Assembly: GCA_900175165.2 (NCBI GenBank)
Contig: FWWN02000682.1
Coordinates: 63,430 to 127,429, forward strand
Length of the DNA stretch: 64,000 nt
From: Rhizomucor pusillus
Taxonomy: Eukaryota > Mucoromycota > Mucoromycetes > Mucorales > Lichtheimiaceae
Direction of reading: 5' to 3'
The position numbers were made by a program, and so were the translations under genes. This document shows, piece by piece, positions 50,539 to 62,088 of the stretch. The notes beneath the pieces are model-generated. The model was given only the letters and a program-made list of their open reading frames with translations. It had not been told where the DNA came from and made no database searches. The stretch's first letter is position 1, and every line of letters starts with the position of its first letter.

Positions 50539-51912
50539 ATGTCCAGAGTTTACATTGGACGCCTCGCTCGCGACACTAGAGAACGAGATCTTGAAGATCT
50601 GTTCAAAGATTGCGGAACGATCCGCGAGATTAATCTTAAGAGCGGTTACGGCTTTGTGGAGTTTAAGCACTCTCAAGATGCCCGCGATGCTGTTTACAAA
50701 TACCACGGCAAAAGCTTCCTTGGAGAGAGGTAAAGCAGGGTGCGGATGGATATATCATGTGAGTATGTACTGATGAAATACTCTGAAGAATCATTGTAGA
50801 AATTGCTCGTGGTACTCGTCGCAGTAGACGAGAAGATCGTGGCCGTGACGACAGGTTGCGTGTTGCTTTGTCAGGACCACTTGGAGCAGCAGGAAAACTC
50901 AAGCGGCTCTTTTTCTTTATATAGAAGGTCCCGCTACCGTGTTATGGTCGAAAACATCCCCGAAGGAACCAGCTGGCAGGTACGAGTTCTCTCCCGCGTC
51001 TACTCTCTCTCTCTCTCTTTTGCTTTCGCTTGGTTCGCATGCGATCCGGCTCTCTCTCTCTCCCTTCCCCCCTGGCTCTTTGCTCTCTTTTGGGTTTCGT
51101 ATGGTGTTGTCTCTGCTTGAGTCTAAATCGTCTTCCTCTCTCTCTCTCCCTTTCTTCCGGGACCCTTGGCTGGTACTCTCTCTAGGATCTCAAGGATTTG
51201 ATGCGCAAGGCTGGTGAGGTGACGTTTGCAGATATTTTCAGAAGCCGTCCTGGTGAAGGGTAAGTTGTAATAGTGATTGAAAAGATATATTCAATGGCTA
51301 ACATTTATCCGGGGAAAATTTCCTAAAGTGTGGTTGAATTCGCACACCGATCGGATATGGAGTATGCTTTAAGAAGATTGGATGGTGCTGAACTCAAGGG
51401 CTCCAAGGTGAAGCTCTTTGAGGTAAGAGGATACAAATAAGTTATTTGCAATTGTTCAAAGTATATTAACTGAATGACCAGGACTCTCGCCGTTCCTCTC
51501 GCAGATCACGCAGCCGATCTGTTTCCCGTAGCCGCAGCCCGCCTCGTCATCGTTCATCGCGCCGTCGTTCTCCATCCTATTCGCGCTCCCGCTCTCGGTC
51601 TCGCTCCCCTAGACGCCGAGGCGGCCGAAGCAGCCGCCGTGAGGAGGATCTCGACATGAGGGATAGAAGCCCCGCTGACAAACGATCCAGAAGCGCTTCT
51701 CATCGGGCAAAGAGCCGTTCACCCGTTCGATCGCGTTCGCGCTCTCCTGCTCCTTCGCGATCCCGCTCCCCGACTGGCGGCGAACGCTCTCGTACTCCTT
51801 CGCGCTCACGCTCTCGTTCCCCTGCCCGCAATGGATATAGGTAAACTCTAGGCACGGAGGAATACGCCACAGCCTTGCTAACTAATATTGTATCTGCAGC
51901 GAGGCGGAGTAA
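50539..51912 (+). CDS. SR-family splicing factor (RRM, pseudo-RRM, RS domain)
   Basis: Exons begin 50539-50729 and 50789-50854; the rest run to 51912. RRM1 starts at once (MSRVYIGRLARDTRERDLEDLFKDCG) with RNP1-like GYGFVEF. A short Arg-rich linker leads to the second domain, [36 protein letters not shown] is the mark of the pseudo-RRM of SRSF1/4/5/6-type SR proteins. The C-terminus is an RS domain with dozens of SR/RS dipeptides, a substrate for SRPK and Clk kinases. It would bind exonic enhancers and help splice-site choice. The third intron (50980-51185) is three times the usual length and full of CT repeats. The final coding exon may be only a few codons (SEAE). Confidence 0.93.
51000..51155. 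repeat. CT-repeat clusters in the SR gene intron 3
   Basis: Three blocks of repeated CT (near 51003-51020, 51050-51064 and 51138-51152) lie inside the 206-nt intron. They form an unusually extended pyrimidine landscape. Confidence 0.85.
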
Positions 51913-53198
51913 GTAAATGTCTTTAAAGCATCAGATTCTTTAAACGATGAAAAGTTATCTCAAAATATGTGTCTCTCTCGCTCTGTTTCATTCTCATTTG
52001 AATAAAAATGCCTTCAGCTACAGTTTTTTAACCGGTACTAATTTGACTGTGTCAGTTTCGGCACACTTTTTAAACGATTGTTTCTGGCCCACGAGCTTCG
52101 TTTGTTCCCTGTCCTTTCCTGACGTGATAGGCACAATATGAACTTTAACACCACTGTTCTTTTTGACCCTGAATACTATTCACTTTTGCTAGTAACCGTC
52201 TACAAAAATGGTCTAGCTACTACTATGCCGCGTGTGTCTTCGAATGTTGCAGTCAACGCTAGAATCTCTGTTGTACCCCCACTTACTTAGAAGAAGTGGT
52301 ATGCTTGAAGCATTAGAGGGGATGTTTTACACCATTCAAATCCACGCAAATGTGTCTGGTCGCCGAATGTCTGGAAGATGTGGATCACTCTATCTATCCA
52401 ATATGTACCTTCTGATTTCGGCTGCTAGTTTTGATGGCGATGGCATTTATCTGCGAACGCTGTCAGGATAAATCGTATCGCTTTAATAAACATTTGCTCC
52501 AAGTAAGATGAGGTAGTATCTACAGAGTGTCTCCAGCTGTATGGCTCCCATTCAGTATAATTCTCGATCCTAAATATGTCCAGCAAAAACTTGTGAGCAG
52601 CTGGGAATCGTTTCAAAGATGCAAGTGACAGCTGGGCGTTCTGTTCCCGCTTTATCATTGACATTTTTACAGTAGATAACTTGCTGTTGCAGGGTGCGAT
52701 GATGGTGAGCTGCACCTCTAAATCCTTTATGTGGGGCAACGGCCGGTTGTTGCGCCGGGCGACGTGTTGCTGGACGCTGTCCCACAAAGCGAAGGCTGTT
52801 CGGCAGCAAGGACACCGGTTGATCAGGCAGCCGATCACCTGTAATGGTCCAGGCTGGCCTGTTACCATTGAATGTTGGCTCGGTGATCGTGCCAAAGAGC
52901 CTAATACCGGGCCCGTCCAGAGCAACGATGGTTCTCAAGATCTCTTACACCGGGGTAGACCGCAAAAGCGTGGCGCGACAGACACACGGGCGTTGACGTT
53001 AAGATGAGGGGAAGTAAGAGGCATTTTATAAAAGGTTCTAGTAAGCAGTGGTCAACGAACTTCGGTGGTAGATTGCGAAGAGACGCGTGCCCTTTCCACT
53101 TGCACCACTTTGAAAAGAGGATATGCCTCGGACTTTGTAATTACGTTTTAGTCGATGGGTGTGTGGCTCGTTCTTTTCTTCGTGCTTTAACCTTGGAG
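51913..53198. other. Intergenic with one unassigned minus-strand ORF
   Basis: A minus-strand open frame at 52425-52925 (166 codons) contains RCPCCRTAFALWDSVQQHV, which fits the first half of a C2H2 finger (CxxC, then x3-F-x5-V-x2-H), but no second histidine follows at the usual spacing. Overlapping frames in the other phase (52570-52938) are equally open. No homologous family is recognised, so it may be a fragment of an old gene. The rest shows nothing. Confidence 0.3.
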
Positions 53199-54764
53199 AT
53201 GCTAAAGATTGTCGGTTCAAGATCAGTTAGCTTTGCCCCAGCTTTGCTTGTATGTACCAGTTGCGAATGTATCGTCCAGAGCTTTGCGCACTCACCAGTA
53301 TACACGTAGCAGACGACGACCGCGCGGACTTTGTCGTCTGCCTCTGCTGCTTTAAAACCGACCGATGTCTCCGCTGGACAGAAAGCAGCAAGTATCCTTC
53401 TTGTCTTGCAACGACATTGTGCCCGCAAGCTGAGACCATGTTCTTCTGTATAGAATCAAATCAAAAATCAAATGAAGCATACAGTCACCTTGGTGCCTGG
53501 CGACGGCGTCGGCAAAGAGTTGTCTGACGCGGTCAAGGCCATCTTTGAGGCCGCCAAGGCGCCTATCGAGTGGGAGCAATTCGATCTGTCTGGCCACGTT
53601 TCGCTGAACGATGATTTGATGAAGGAAACGCTTGCATCACTCCGGCGCAACAAGGTCGGACTCAAAGGCATCTTGTTTACGCCCGTATCCCGCCTCGGTC
53701 ACAAGTCTTTCAACGTATCCATGCGCAAGGTAAAAAGGCAAGGTGAATTTAAATAAGCGGATGCTAATGGTCTGCTGTGGGACAATAGGACCTTGACATT
53801 TATGCTTCGATCTCGCTTATCCGGAACATCCCCGGCGTCCCGAGTCGGTTCCAGGACGTGGATTTGGCCATCATTAGAGAAAACACAGAAGGCGAATACT
53901 CTGGTCTCGAGCACCAAGTAAGCCGTTAGATTTATGACATATGTGCAGAAGCTGACTCTATTGGGCTGCTAGTCCTTTCCCGGTGTAGTGGAATCTCTCA
54001 AAATTGTCACGAGAACAAAGACGGAACGTATTGCACGTTTCGCGTTCGATTTCGCTCTACGGAACAACCGCAAAAAAGTGACATGCATTCACAAGGCTAA
54101 TATCATGTACGTATAGTAGAGAAAAATAGGAGGATACGTCTGTATTTACTTTGTGGATGTTAGGAAACTCGGCGATGGTCTATTTTTGCAGACATGTCGC
54201 GATATCGCGCAAGAGTACAAAGAAGCCGGTATTCAATTCACTGACATGATTGTAGACAATGCATCCATGCAGCTTGTGTCGAGACCTCAGCAGTTTGATG
54301 TTTTGGTCATGCCAAACTTGTACGGTAGCATCCTGTCCAACGTTGGTGCGGCCCTGGTAGGCGGTCCTGGTATCATTCCGGGAGCCAACTATGGTCGAGA
54401 ATACGCCGTCTTTGAGCCGGTATGTGGGAATCCACAAAGATTCAGGGATTGTTGGCTTACACTTATACTGTCGTCTTGTCAGGGATGCCGCCACGTCGGA
54501 TCGGATATTGGAGGCAGCAACATTGCAAACCCTACAGCCATGATCCTCAGTTCTGTCATGATGCTCCGTCATTTGGGACTTGACGAACACGCTAACCGCA
54601 TCTCCAATTCTGTTTTCCGAATTATCGAAAGAGGACACGTATGTTGATCGGTCCACCTAGTCTTTTCCCTTTGTTTCTAATCATGTTTTTAGGTCAAGAC
54701 ACGCGATATGGGAGGCGACAGCTCTACCACCGAGTTTACCGAGGCTATCATCAAAGATCTCTAA
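53199..54764 (+). CDS. IDH1: NAD-dependent isocitrate dehydrogenase subunit 1, mitochondrial
   Basis: Exon 1 (53199-53249) and exon 2 (53310-53387) encode an Arg/Ser-rich mitochondrial presequence ([12 protein letters not shown], then [13 protein letters not shown]). Exon 3 starts at 53454 and leads into [15 protein letters not shown]. Further blocks are [95 protein letters not shown], and the end [17 protein letters not shown]. This order matches the regulatory subunit (IDH1) of the octameric TCA-cycle enzyme that converts isocitrate to 2-oxoglutarate. A plain reading from the Met in exon 3 would lack the presequence, so the upstream exons matter. Intron 2 (53388-53453) uses a GC-AG pair (GCAAGT). 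AATAAA follows the stop at 54771. Confidence 0.93.
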
Positions 54765-54770
54765 AGTGGA

Positions 54771-54776
54771 AATAAA
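54771..54776 (+). terminator. Probable polyadenylation signal of IDH1
   Basis: AATAAA lies seven bases after the IDH1 stop codon and is followed by AT-rich sequence. The very short spacing makes it only a candidate. Confidence 0.35.
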
Positions 54777-55005
54777 GAATACCCATAAATACGAAACACA
54801 CTAAATTCGTTTCGAAGCGACGTGGCTCAGGACAAACTGGTCATGGTAATCACCCAGTGTTTCTATTTACGTTCATTATCATAACCTGATGATACAATGG
54901 ATACCAGCAGGACCGTATTCTCTCTTTCTAATCATTCAATGTTGTTGAGATCATGCAATTTACATTTATGTCAGCTGAAAATATTCTAATTTTTCATTGT
55001 TCTGT

Positions 55006-55940
55006 CTATTTCTTCTTGCAGTTGACGTATCTTCGATGATTCTTGAGGTTTTTTTGCGTCTTGAACTTTGAATGACAAACATTACACTGAAAGCGGTAGC
55101 TCTAAATAGTCATTGTTTGCACTTTAGATCAATGCTTTTTCAATGTCAGGATATCCATGCAGAAATTGCACTTACAGGTTTGTGTTTCAAATTCACATGC
55201 TCTTTTACCCGCTCTCGTGTAGGAAATCGCTCATCACATTCTTTGCAGGACTACGACAAAGAAAAGTAATGGTAAATATATGTATATCGCTTCAGCTAAT
55301 ACTGAAAGTTTTCCACTTGCCAGTTCGAATGGATGCTCGTTCCTCTGGTGAGCGTAAAGACTGAAAGGATAACTGTAAACTCGACCACAATCCGGGTACG
55401 TACACTCATATGTATGCTTGGCCTACACGTATGCTTTATGAGCTTGTTGTGAGAAATATAGAATTCATCACTTGCCATGAAAATTACCTTTGAGCGCCGT
55501 GCATCGTAACCTAGCTGACGCCTTCTTCCTTCAGGTAGGTCTCCATATTCTTCATCTTCTTCTCCGTCGTTGTACTCCTCGCTCTCATCCGGGGTAAAAT
55601 ATTCATCCTCCCCTTCTTCTTCCTCGTCATCGTCGGCTTTTTCGCTCGTTTCAGAACCTTCTTCCGTTGCATCGTCTTCTTTCATCGCGCCGCTGGACGC
55701 GTCTACTTCTTGTTCCTCATCCTCCGTGGAAAAGTCTTCCATATCTGTATCTTGATCTGATTCCTGCTCGATATACTGTGCGCGGGAAACACGGCGTGTT
55801 TTCGGTACTCTTTCAACGACACTCTCTGCGTCGCTGTCGCTGTTGTCGACATCGCTCGCTGTGGTTTCGGAGTACATCGAGTCATCCGAAATATTGCGTT
55901 TTCGCGAAGATCGTGTTTGACTGCGAGTACGAGGTGTCAT
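55006..55940 (-). CDS. Acidic C2H2 zinc-finger protein (three fingers)
   Basis: Four exons (55488-55940, 55321-55422, 55176-55250, 55006-55101) encode about 241 residues. The first exon is a basic start (MTPRTRSQTRSSRKRN) followed by a long, strongly acidic, Ser-rich region. The next exons each carry one finger: CTYPDCGRVYSYPFSLYAHQRNEH (CX4C...HX4H), CKECDERFPTRERVKEHVNLKH (CX2C...HX4H) and CNVCHSKFKTQKNLKNHRRYVNC (CX2C...HX5C). A nuclear nucleic-acid-binding role is inferred; no named orthologue is recognised. The end of exon 2 is uncertain: a GC donor at 55320 gives a tight linker, while a GT donor at 55302 adds six residues. Confidence 0.8.
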
Positions 55941-56790
55941 AATTGCAAAGAGACAAAATAGATGAGTTGATGAGTGATGGCTAAGAAAACGTAGAAGCAG
56001 AAGGAGGTGAAAAAAATTAAAGCATCAACAGACTCTCTATTTTATGCAAACAGCAGGGCCGATCATCGACCCATTGTCTTTCCACCGCAAAATTCTTGGA
56101 AGAACAAGTCAAGGACAATGGAATGCTCTCGTCGTCATTATCTACGCAGTAAAATCGATGCAGTAGCTGTCGATACTGTGTGTATGCATTGATCGTCTTT
56201 GTAAGCAATGTTTACGTGGCATGAATATACGAGCAGTCAATGTTGACAGCGGAATAACGATCAATGCAGGGACTCGTGGTACGATTCATGTACGCTCTGT
56301 TTGCGCTGGTATTACTACTGTATTGTCTAGGCTTCATTCGGTACCATAGTCCGCCACTTTACTTATTCAGAAGTACTTTGGAAAAGACTATATAGGCTGG
56401 AATTTGGCACTGTTTTGATGACTCTAAATATGCGTAACGACCATGAGCCCATGACTATTGGTAACACTCATCTTGGTCAAACGTCGATGTAATGTTACCA
56501 AATCCGGGGAAAGCCAGCGATTGTCCATCGGTCAACCTAGCACGAGACCCTTTTCTTGCGCGACGCTAAATGTAAACAAAAGGACGGAGTCTGCAGCAGA
56601 GCATTCAGTCTGTCACTACTACTCACTACTGCAACGATTGCCCAATCTTTACTTTATGTATGCACATATAAAAATGTCACCGAGATCTTGCTTGTTCTCC
56701 TCTTCTTTCTTTTCTATTTCATTATACCGTCTCTCCCCACTTTTCTGCTTCTTTTTTAAAGATCTTTCTCACCACCGCATACTATCTTAA
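55941..56790. other. Intergenic, no gene seen
   Basis: Between two divergent genes. Short frames at 56007-56208 and 56458-56790 lack motifs. The stretch 56700-56790 is T/C-rich, as in a leader. Confidence 0.4.
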
Positions 56791-57353
56791 ATGTATCCGG
56801 CAGCGGCACCGCCTATTCCTTCCGCAGCATTCTCGCCAGCAACGCCTTACTACGGCTACCCGACGCCGGCTTCATCGTTGTACCCTCCGGCATCGTCTTT
56901 TGATCCAATGATGATGCGGCAAGGTCCACTGCCAGTGATGCCTCCACCGCCGCAACCAGGTTGGTATCTTGTTGGAGTTATATGTTTAAGATTTACTTAT
57001 ATTACATGGAACTTGTTTCTTTTGCCTCTAGCATATCTCGACAATGCGCCGCCACCAGCAAGCATGATGCCCTATACACCTGCAAGTGCACTGCAACCTC
57101 CTCCACCGCCCTTGCCAGGTGCAATGGCTCCTCCTCCACCTCCACTGCCTCCGCCGCCACCCCCACCACTCATGCCGGGCGGGCCACCGATGAGTTGCTG
57201 GCAAGAATGTATGGCGTGGTAAAGTAAACAAAAGATTCATGGGGACACTCACGATTTAACTCTGTGGTTGCTAGTCTTACGGTGACGTTGTGTTGCTGTT
57301 TCTTGTATGATGAATACGAGCATCATCGCGCCGACCCGGATTACCAGTATTAG
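56791..57353 (+). CDS. Proline-rich CYSTM-type membrane-anchored protein
   Basis: Three exons (56791-56959, 57032-57218, 57275-57353) encode 144 residues. The long N-terminal part is low complexity, rich in Pro, Ala, Tyr and Met (TPYYGYPTPASSLYPP and poly-Pro runs). Splicing at 57219/57274 replaces a premature stop by a C-terminus reading CWQECMACLTVTLCCCFLYDEY. This is the pattern of the CYSTM module: a cysteine-rich membrane-associated segment at the end of small Pro-rich proteins linked to stress tolerance in eukaryotes. Without the last exon the ORF ends at CMAW and the family cannot be seen, so annotation pipelines may miss it. The 5' donor of intron 1 is a weak GTTGGT. Confidence 0.75.
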
Positions 57354-58170
57354 CGCGAAGTATTATTAATTTTTTTTACTGTACATAGAATTTTTAGGAA
57401 ACAGCCTCCTCGCGAACCTTTTGACACATATATAAAGATGTATATCCCGTCCGCTTGTACTTGTTTTGCAACGGTTGTGCAAGCAACAAATCATCATTAT
57501 ACGTCACGGGTCGCAGTTGTTTCGTCGGCACAGCAGCGCTGCTGGGTTACAAGTACTACAAAACTGCTCGTCGCATGATGTATACAGCGATCATCAGAGC
57601 ACTCTTGAAAGCAGCTAAATTAGCGTCTAACTCGAGACTGTGCTGTGTAAATTATTTACTGAACGTGATCAAGGTTGCGAAGTAACAAAACCTCCCTAAA
57701 GTTAAAGTGCCCTTTTTCCCTTCACGTGCTTAAAACGATGATGAACAATTGTTTGGTCACTTTGTGATGTACTCAAACAATCCTTTGCGGGATTTTCATT
57801 TAAGCGGGCGGCGCAGTATACCCAATCTTCTTGCGTCTCAAAACTTGCTGGATACCTCTTTACGGTAGTAAAACTCCATTCTTGATACAGCTTGCTACTC
57901 AGCACGTTGTCAAAGTAAATAGGCTCAATTCTTCAATAGCTGGACCCACTCCTAGTTTAACGCAGGAGTTGTCTACTTAGGGCAGGAGCTGATTGCAATG
58001 CGCAAGAGACGATCTCCATGTGCAAGGAAAGGGGCTTTCGAATAAGGCTGCATGAAGACTGAGTTGAAATCGCCACTGGGACGTGAGTAAAATGCACTTT
58101 ATACAGGCACACTCACATTCGTGGGAAAAAACCATTCCTTTTCTTCCTGGTTTGTTTTTTCGTGCATAGC
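57354..58170. other. Intergenic, no assigned gene
   Basis: Contains two short frames (57455-57685 on plus, 57702-57905 on minus) without motifs. It also holds the likely promoter of the dehydrogenase gene. Confidence 0.35.
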
Positions 58171-59410
58171 ATGGTGGTTCTTATTGCGAGAAGAGCGTTG
58201 AATGTTACTGCAAAGCAGGCACTGCGTCGCTCGTTTGCGAGCTCGGCAACTGGCAAGTATAGACATAGATGACAGAGACTACCAGTGAGACTTACCAATC
58301 CTCATAGTCCTTGTAAGCATCCTGCGAGGGAATGAAGAAGAAAATCACACATAACCGTTAGCTATTAGAATTCGCGAAAAGAATCAATTGGATTGATTGG
58401 TTTGGGCCAAATGGGCCAAGGCATGGCTAAAAACCTCGCCGAGAAATACAACGGTCCCTTTTATGTCTACGACATTAACCGGGCAGCGCTGGACAAGTTT
58501 GTGGATGCGTATCCAAAAGCCAAAGCAGCGGCGAGTCCTGCCGATCTTGCGGACAAGGCAAGCACCGTGATTACCATGCTGCCTGAAGCTACACATGTCC
58601 AGCAAGTATACGATGCCATGCTGGATGCGGTTGACCAGGAAAGCGTGCTTGTAGACTCTAGCACGATCGACACTGAGGTCGCGCAACGGGTCGCTGCTAC
58701 TGTCATGAAGACCAAGAATGCAAAGGCATTCGATGCACCCGTCAGTGGAGGTGAGGAACCGGTTGTTCACCTGGCCTTTTTTTGTATCTGGGAGCACTGA
58801 TCATCAGCATCATTATCATCCGTGCATATGCATTTACTTAGGCACCGTGGGCGCTGAAGCTGGCACGCTGACATTTATGGTGGGAGCGCCGTCTGTGGCC
58901 GATTTTGAGCACATCAAGCCAACACTGTCCATGATGGGCCGCAACGTCGTGTACTGCGGTGCCAACGGCACAGGACAAATTGCAAAGTTATGCAACAATA
59001 TGCTGCTCGCGATTTCCATGATTGGAGTATCCGAGGCGATGCTGCTAGGTACACGACTAGGCATGGATCCAAAGCTGCTAGGGGGAATCATCAACACGTC
59101 GTCGGGTCGATGCTGGAGCTCGGATACGTACAATCCTCACCCGGGAGTTATCCCGAACGCTCCTGCTGGACGAGACTACAAGGGAGGATTCAGCAACAAG
59201 CTGATGGCCAAGGATCTGCGGTTGGCCATGAAAGCCGCCTTGGATTCACACACCAACCCCGTCCTGGGAACCACGGCTGCACAGCTGTACAACCAACTTT
59301 CAAACGCGGAGGATTTTGGCACGCTGGATTTCTCGAGTGTCTACAAGTGGATGCAACAGCAACAGAGAACTGAGCAGACTAATGTTGGAAATACCATAGA
59401 AACTGTATAA
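58171..59410 (+). CDS. HIBADH: 3-hydroxyisobutyrate dehydrogenase, mitochondrial
   Basis: The first exon gives a mitochondrial presequence (MVVLIARRALNVTAKQALRRSFASS). The core follows: GLIGLGQMGQGMAKNL (NAD-binding Rossmann start), ITMLPEATHVQQVY, LVDSSTIDTEVAQRV, FDAPVSGGTVGAEAGTLTFMVG (substrate-binding), GQIAKLCNNMLLAISMIGVSEAM (catalytic Lys in this helix), SSGRCWSSDTYNPHPGV and GGFSNKLMAKDL. These are diagnostic of HIBADH, which oxidises 3-hydroxyisobutyrate in valine breakdown. The N-terminal splicing is unresolved. The frame needs a GC donor at 58253, then either one 129-nt intron or two short introns around a 5-nt exon (58308-58312). The C-terminus is Gln/Thr-rich. It is convergent with mitoferrin. 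Confidence 0.92.
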
Positions 59411-59517
59411 AATGTCTGTATGACTATATTAAAAAAGGAAGAAAAAAGAGATTATGTACATGTGTATGTAAAAAGGCGCGTGAAGACGAAAGAAAAAAAA
59501 AGGTTGAGGAGTTTTTT

Positions 59518-59551
59518 GGGGGGAAGGTTGTTGTGGGTGGGGGGAATCGGG
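59518..59551 (+). other. G-rich stretch able to form a G-quadruplex
   Basis: Four G runs (6, 3, 6 and 3 bases) are separated by loops of 11, 1 and 4 bases. They lie between the ends of HIBADH and mitoferrin. The pattern satisfies a loose G4 rule; the first loop is long. Confidence 0.4.
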
Positions 59552-59632
59552 CGTTTGACATCGCTGGTTTGATGAAATTTGCTATGTTACAAAAGTTTGA
59601 TACTTTAGGATGAGAGCCGAGGTGAGGAAGAA

Positions 59633-60698
59633 TCAGATTTGTAGCAAGCCTTTGTCTTGATGAGTTTCGCGGGCATCGAGGAACCACTTGAAGTATTCGT
59701 ATACGCTCCAGCTAATAGCAGCGCTTGGCATGTTTGTAAAGACACGTGGCTTGTAACCTCTAAAGAAGCCCCGCAGACCGTAGCGCTGGTTGATGATTGT
59801 CATGGCGTCCCAAAAACCAGTAACATTGCGAATACGAGGATCAAGGCTCTGGCCCCTAGTTTGCAGCAAAGTTTTGATCACATCTAGCGGTGTAGTGACG
59901 GATGCAGCGACCATGCCGGCGAGACCGCCGGCAATAGCGTGTGTCTTTGGATCGTACTGGCCGGTTGGGTTGAGTGTCTTGCGGAAGTATTCGTATGTGG
60001 CGAATTGAACGGATTGGAACGGCACAGACATGGCCAAAGTCGTAGGCAGTGAGATGTAGAAGGCTGCGATGCCTTCCTTTGCAAATACAGTTCGAGCGCA
60101 TTCCCGTACTGATCGATACGTCGAATCTTTGAGCTGCATTCTCTGCTTGACAACTAGAGTCATTTAAATGTTTGTTAGCCTTTGGTTCCATCAACACGCG
60201 CATACACATAAACGCAACGTACCATCGAAAGGAGTCATCAATGCATCGTGAGCAAAGGTAGCACATGCACCGGCAGCAGCAAATGCAAGGGTATTGTTTT
60301 CCTTTCCCTCAGCCTCAAACTTGTCCTTGCAATACTCGTATGTTGCAAAGTGAAGAGCGTGAGCAGGGCCAGCACCCAGCACGACAGAGTTTACACCACG
60401 CCAGAGATTTTTCAAGGAAGTGCTAGCTGCCACTGCAGCGTGAGCACCGCCGCCGCCGACAACAGCCAGCGCTGCTGCCCCTCGTCCACTTGAAATGACT
60501 TGCATTCTAGTCTGTAAAGGTTTCACGTCAGTCAATCCACAAGCACGCGGCATGATTAATGTCGTGTATATGTACCTTTATGCTATCAACAGGATACATT
60601 GTACAATGTTCAGCTATTCCAGCAAGCGCGCCAGCCATAGCGTTCTGCGCCATCGATGAGTTCTGTCCAAGGGACTCGTAATCGTATTCTTCGGTCAT
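59633..60698 (-). CDS. MRS4: Mitoferrin, mitochondrial iron carrier (MRS3/MRS4-like)
   Basis: Three exons. The start MTEEYDYESLG leads to the first carrier repeat ([26 protein letters not shown]), the second (AAAGACATFAHDALMTPFDVVKQRMQ) and the third (IAGGLAGMVAASVTTPLDVIKTLLQTRG). The block AGPAHALHFATYEYCKDKF and the histidine and methionine residues in helices are typical of mitoferrins. These carry ferrous iron across the inner membrane for haem and Fe-S cluster synthesis. Both introns fall within or just after the PxD motifs. An Ala/Gly-rich insertion (ALAVVGGGGAHAAVAAS) enlarges the matrix loop of repeat 1. The C-terminus ends HQDKGLLQI. Confidence 0.93.
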
Positions 60699-62088
60699 TG
60701 TGAGCGGTAAAAAGTTTTTGTTTTCTTGGATGCCGGTTATAGAGTGGGGAGAGAAAAAGAGAAAAGTGCGATGCGCAGAGGAAAGCGGGGAGGGAAAAGA
60801 AACCGGGAAACTCGGGATGAAGAAAAAGAGAAAGAGAGAGTGCAAGAGAGAGAAATAGGATTTTTTTCTCTTTGCTGAGTGGATCTGATATGGATTTCAA
60901 GATTACAAACCGACAACGGCCAATCAAAACGGATCTGATAACGCTGGCTTTGATTTCCATGCCTGATGGAGGGACATTTCATCTTGATGGGAACGTAGCA
61001 CAAACAGACTGGGGGTTTCTTTTGCTTTAGCTTGACGTCGAAACATGAAGCACAGATGTCAAGGCGCGAGTCAAACTACTTCCCATTCATCGCCGACGAA
61101 ACGACATCCTTTATTTTTTTAATTACCAAGAATTCTTAATGATCTCTTTCTTTTTGCTCTTTTACCTTTTCCTCCCCACAACCCAGAATCATTCTCCCCT
61201 CCTTGCGTGGCTAGACATGCAAGCATCATGTTTGTTGTTGTAGCCACATTTAGGACCTGAATATGATATAATATCGGATAAGAGTGGACTCCATTGTTTC
61301 CTCCACCACTTCCTTTTACTGCAATCCTCCTCAGCCGCCGATACTCATCCGGCTGAAAACCAATAGTAGTGTGAATATGCGCGCGCTTTACCGGACCCCA
61401 CCCCCCTAATTGCCGACAATGTTCACAAAACCTAAAGATTGGACAGGCTCCAGCCAGATGCCATCGATACCTATTTACTTGTTGCATTGTCTGAACGTGG
61501 AAAAAAAACGGTGGATGTCGCGTGCTAGTGATGTACGGTTAATAAACGGTCATTTCAGTTCCGCCATTGTAGACCGAATCTACGTAGCCGTTCTTCTCAG
61601 TTATAAAGTTTAGCTGTGGATGACGCTGCAGCAAACAGCAGCAGCACCTTGTATCCTCCGATCGGCTGCTGCTGGAGGCACTTTTTGCATTCATTTCATT
61701 CAAAAATACTATCATCCACAACAGACAAACTGCTTATATACAGTCGTGCAAGCAAAAGGGAATCGATGTTTGTTATTTTGCCACAATAAGCAATAGCCAG
61801 CTGATACCCTGTGCTAGTAAAAAGGGAAAGTTGGGATAGGAGGATCTCGGGCAGACACTTCCGAGAATGTCACTTGGCGCAACGTTACACCAGTGATAAA
61901 TACTTTGGCAGTAGATGCGGATACCACACACGCACGCACTTTTTGAGCACACAGCAAAAAGAGGATGAAACTAGCCATATGAATTATGAAATCACAAAGT
62001 ACACATGACCATTAAATTATAGAACTTGATCGATTAAAGTCGTAACTACTGCCGACATTGCTATGTACTGCTCCAGTAATAGTTAAAG
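60699..62088. other. Intergenic, no gene seen
   Basis: Starts with a CT/GA-rich leader region of mitoferrin (60740-60860). A CAG/CTG inverted pair lies at about 61637-61675. Open frames (61119-61487 minus, 61410-61613 plus) show no motif. Confidence 0.4.

Noticed and set aside
53454..53474. Start of IDH1 at the Met in exon 3
   Set aside because: It would give a protein without a mitochondrial presequence; two upstream exons with good splice ends supply one, and a stop codon sits directly before exon 3 as part of the intron acceptor.
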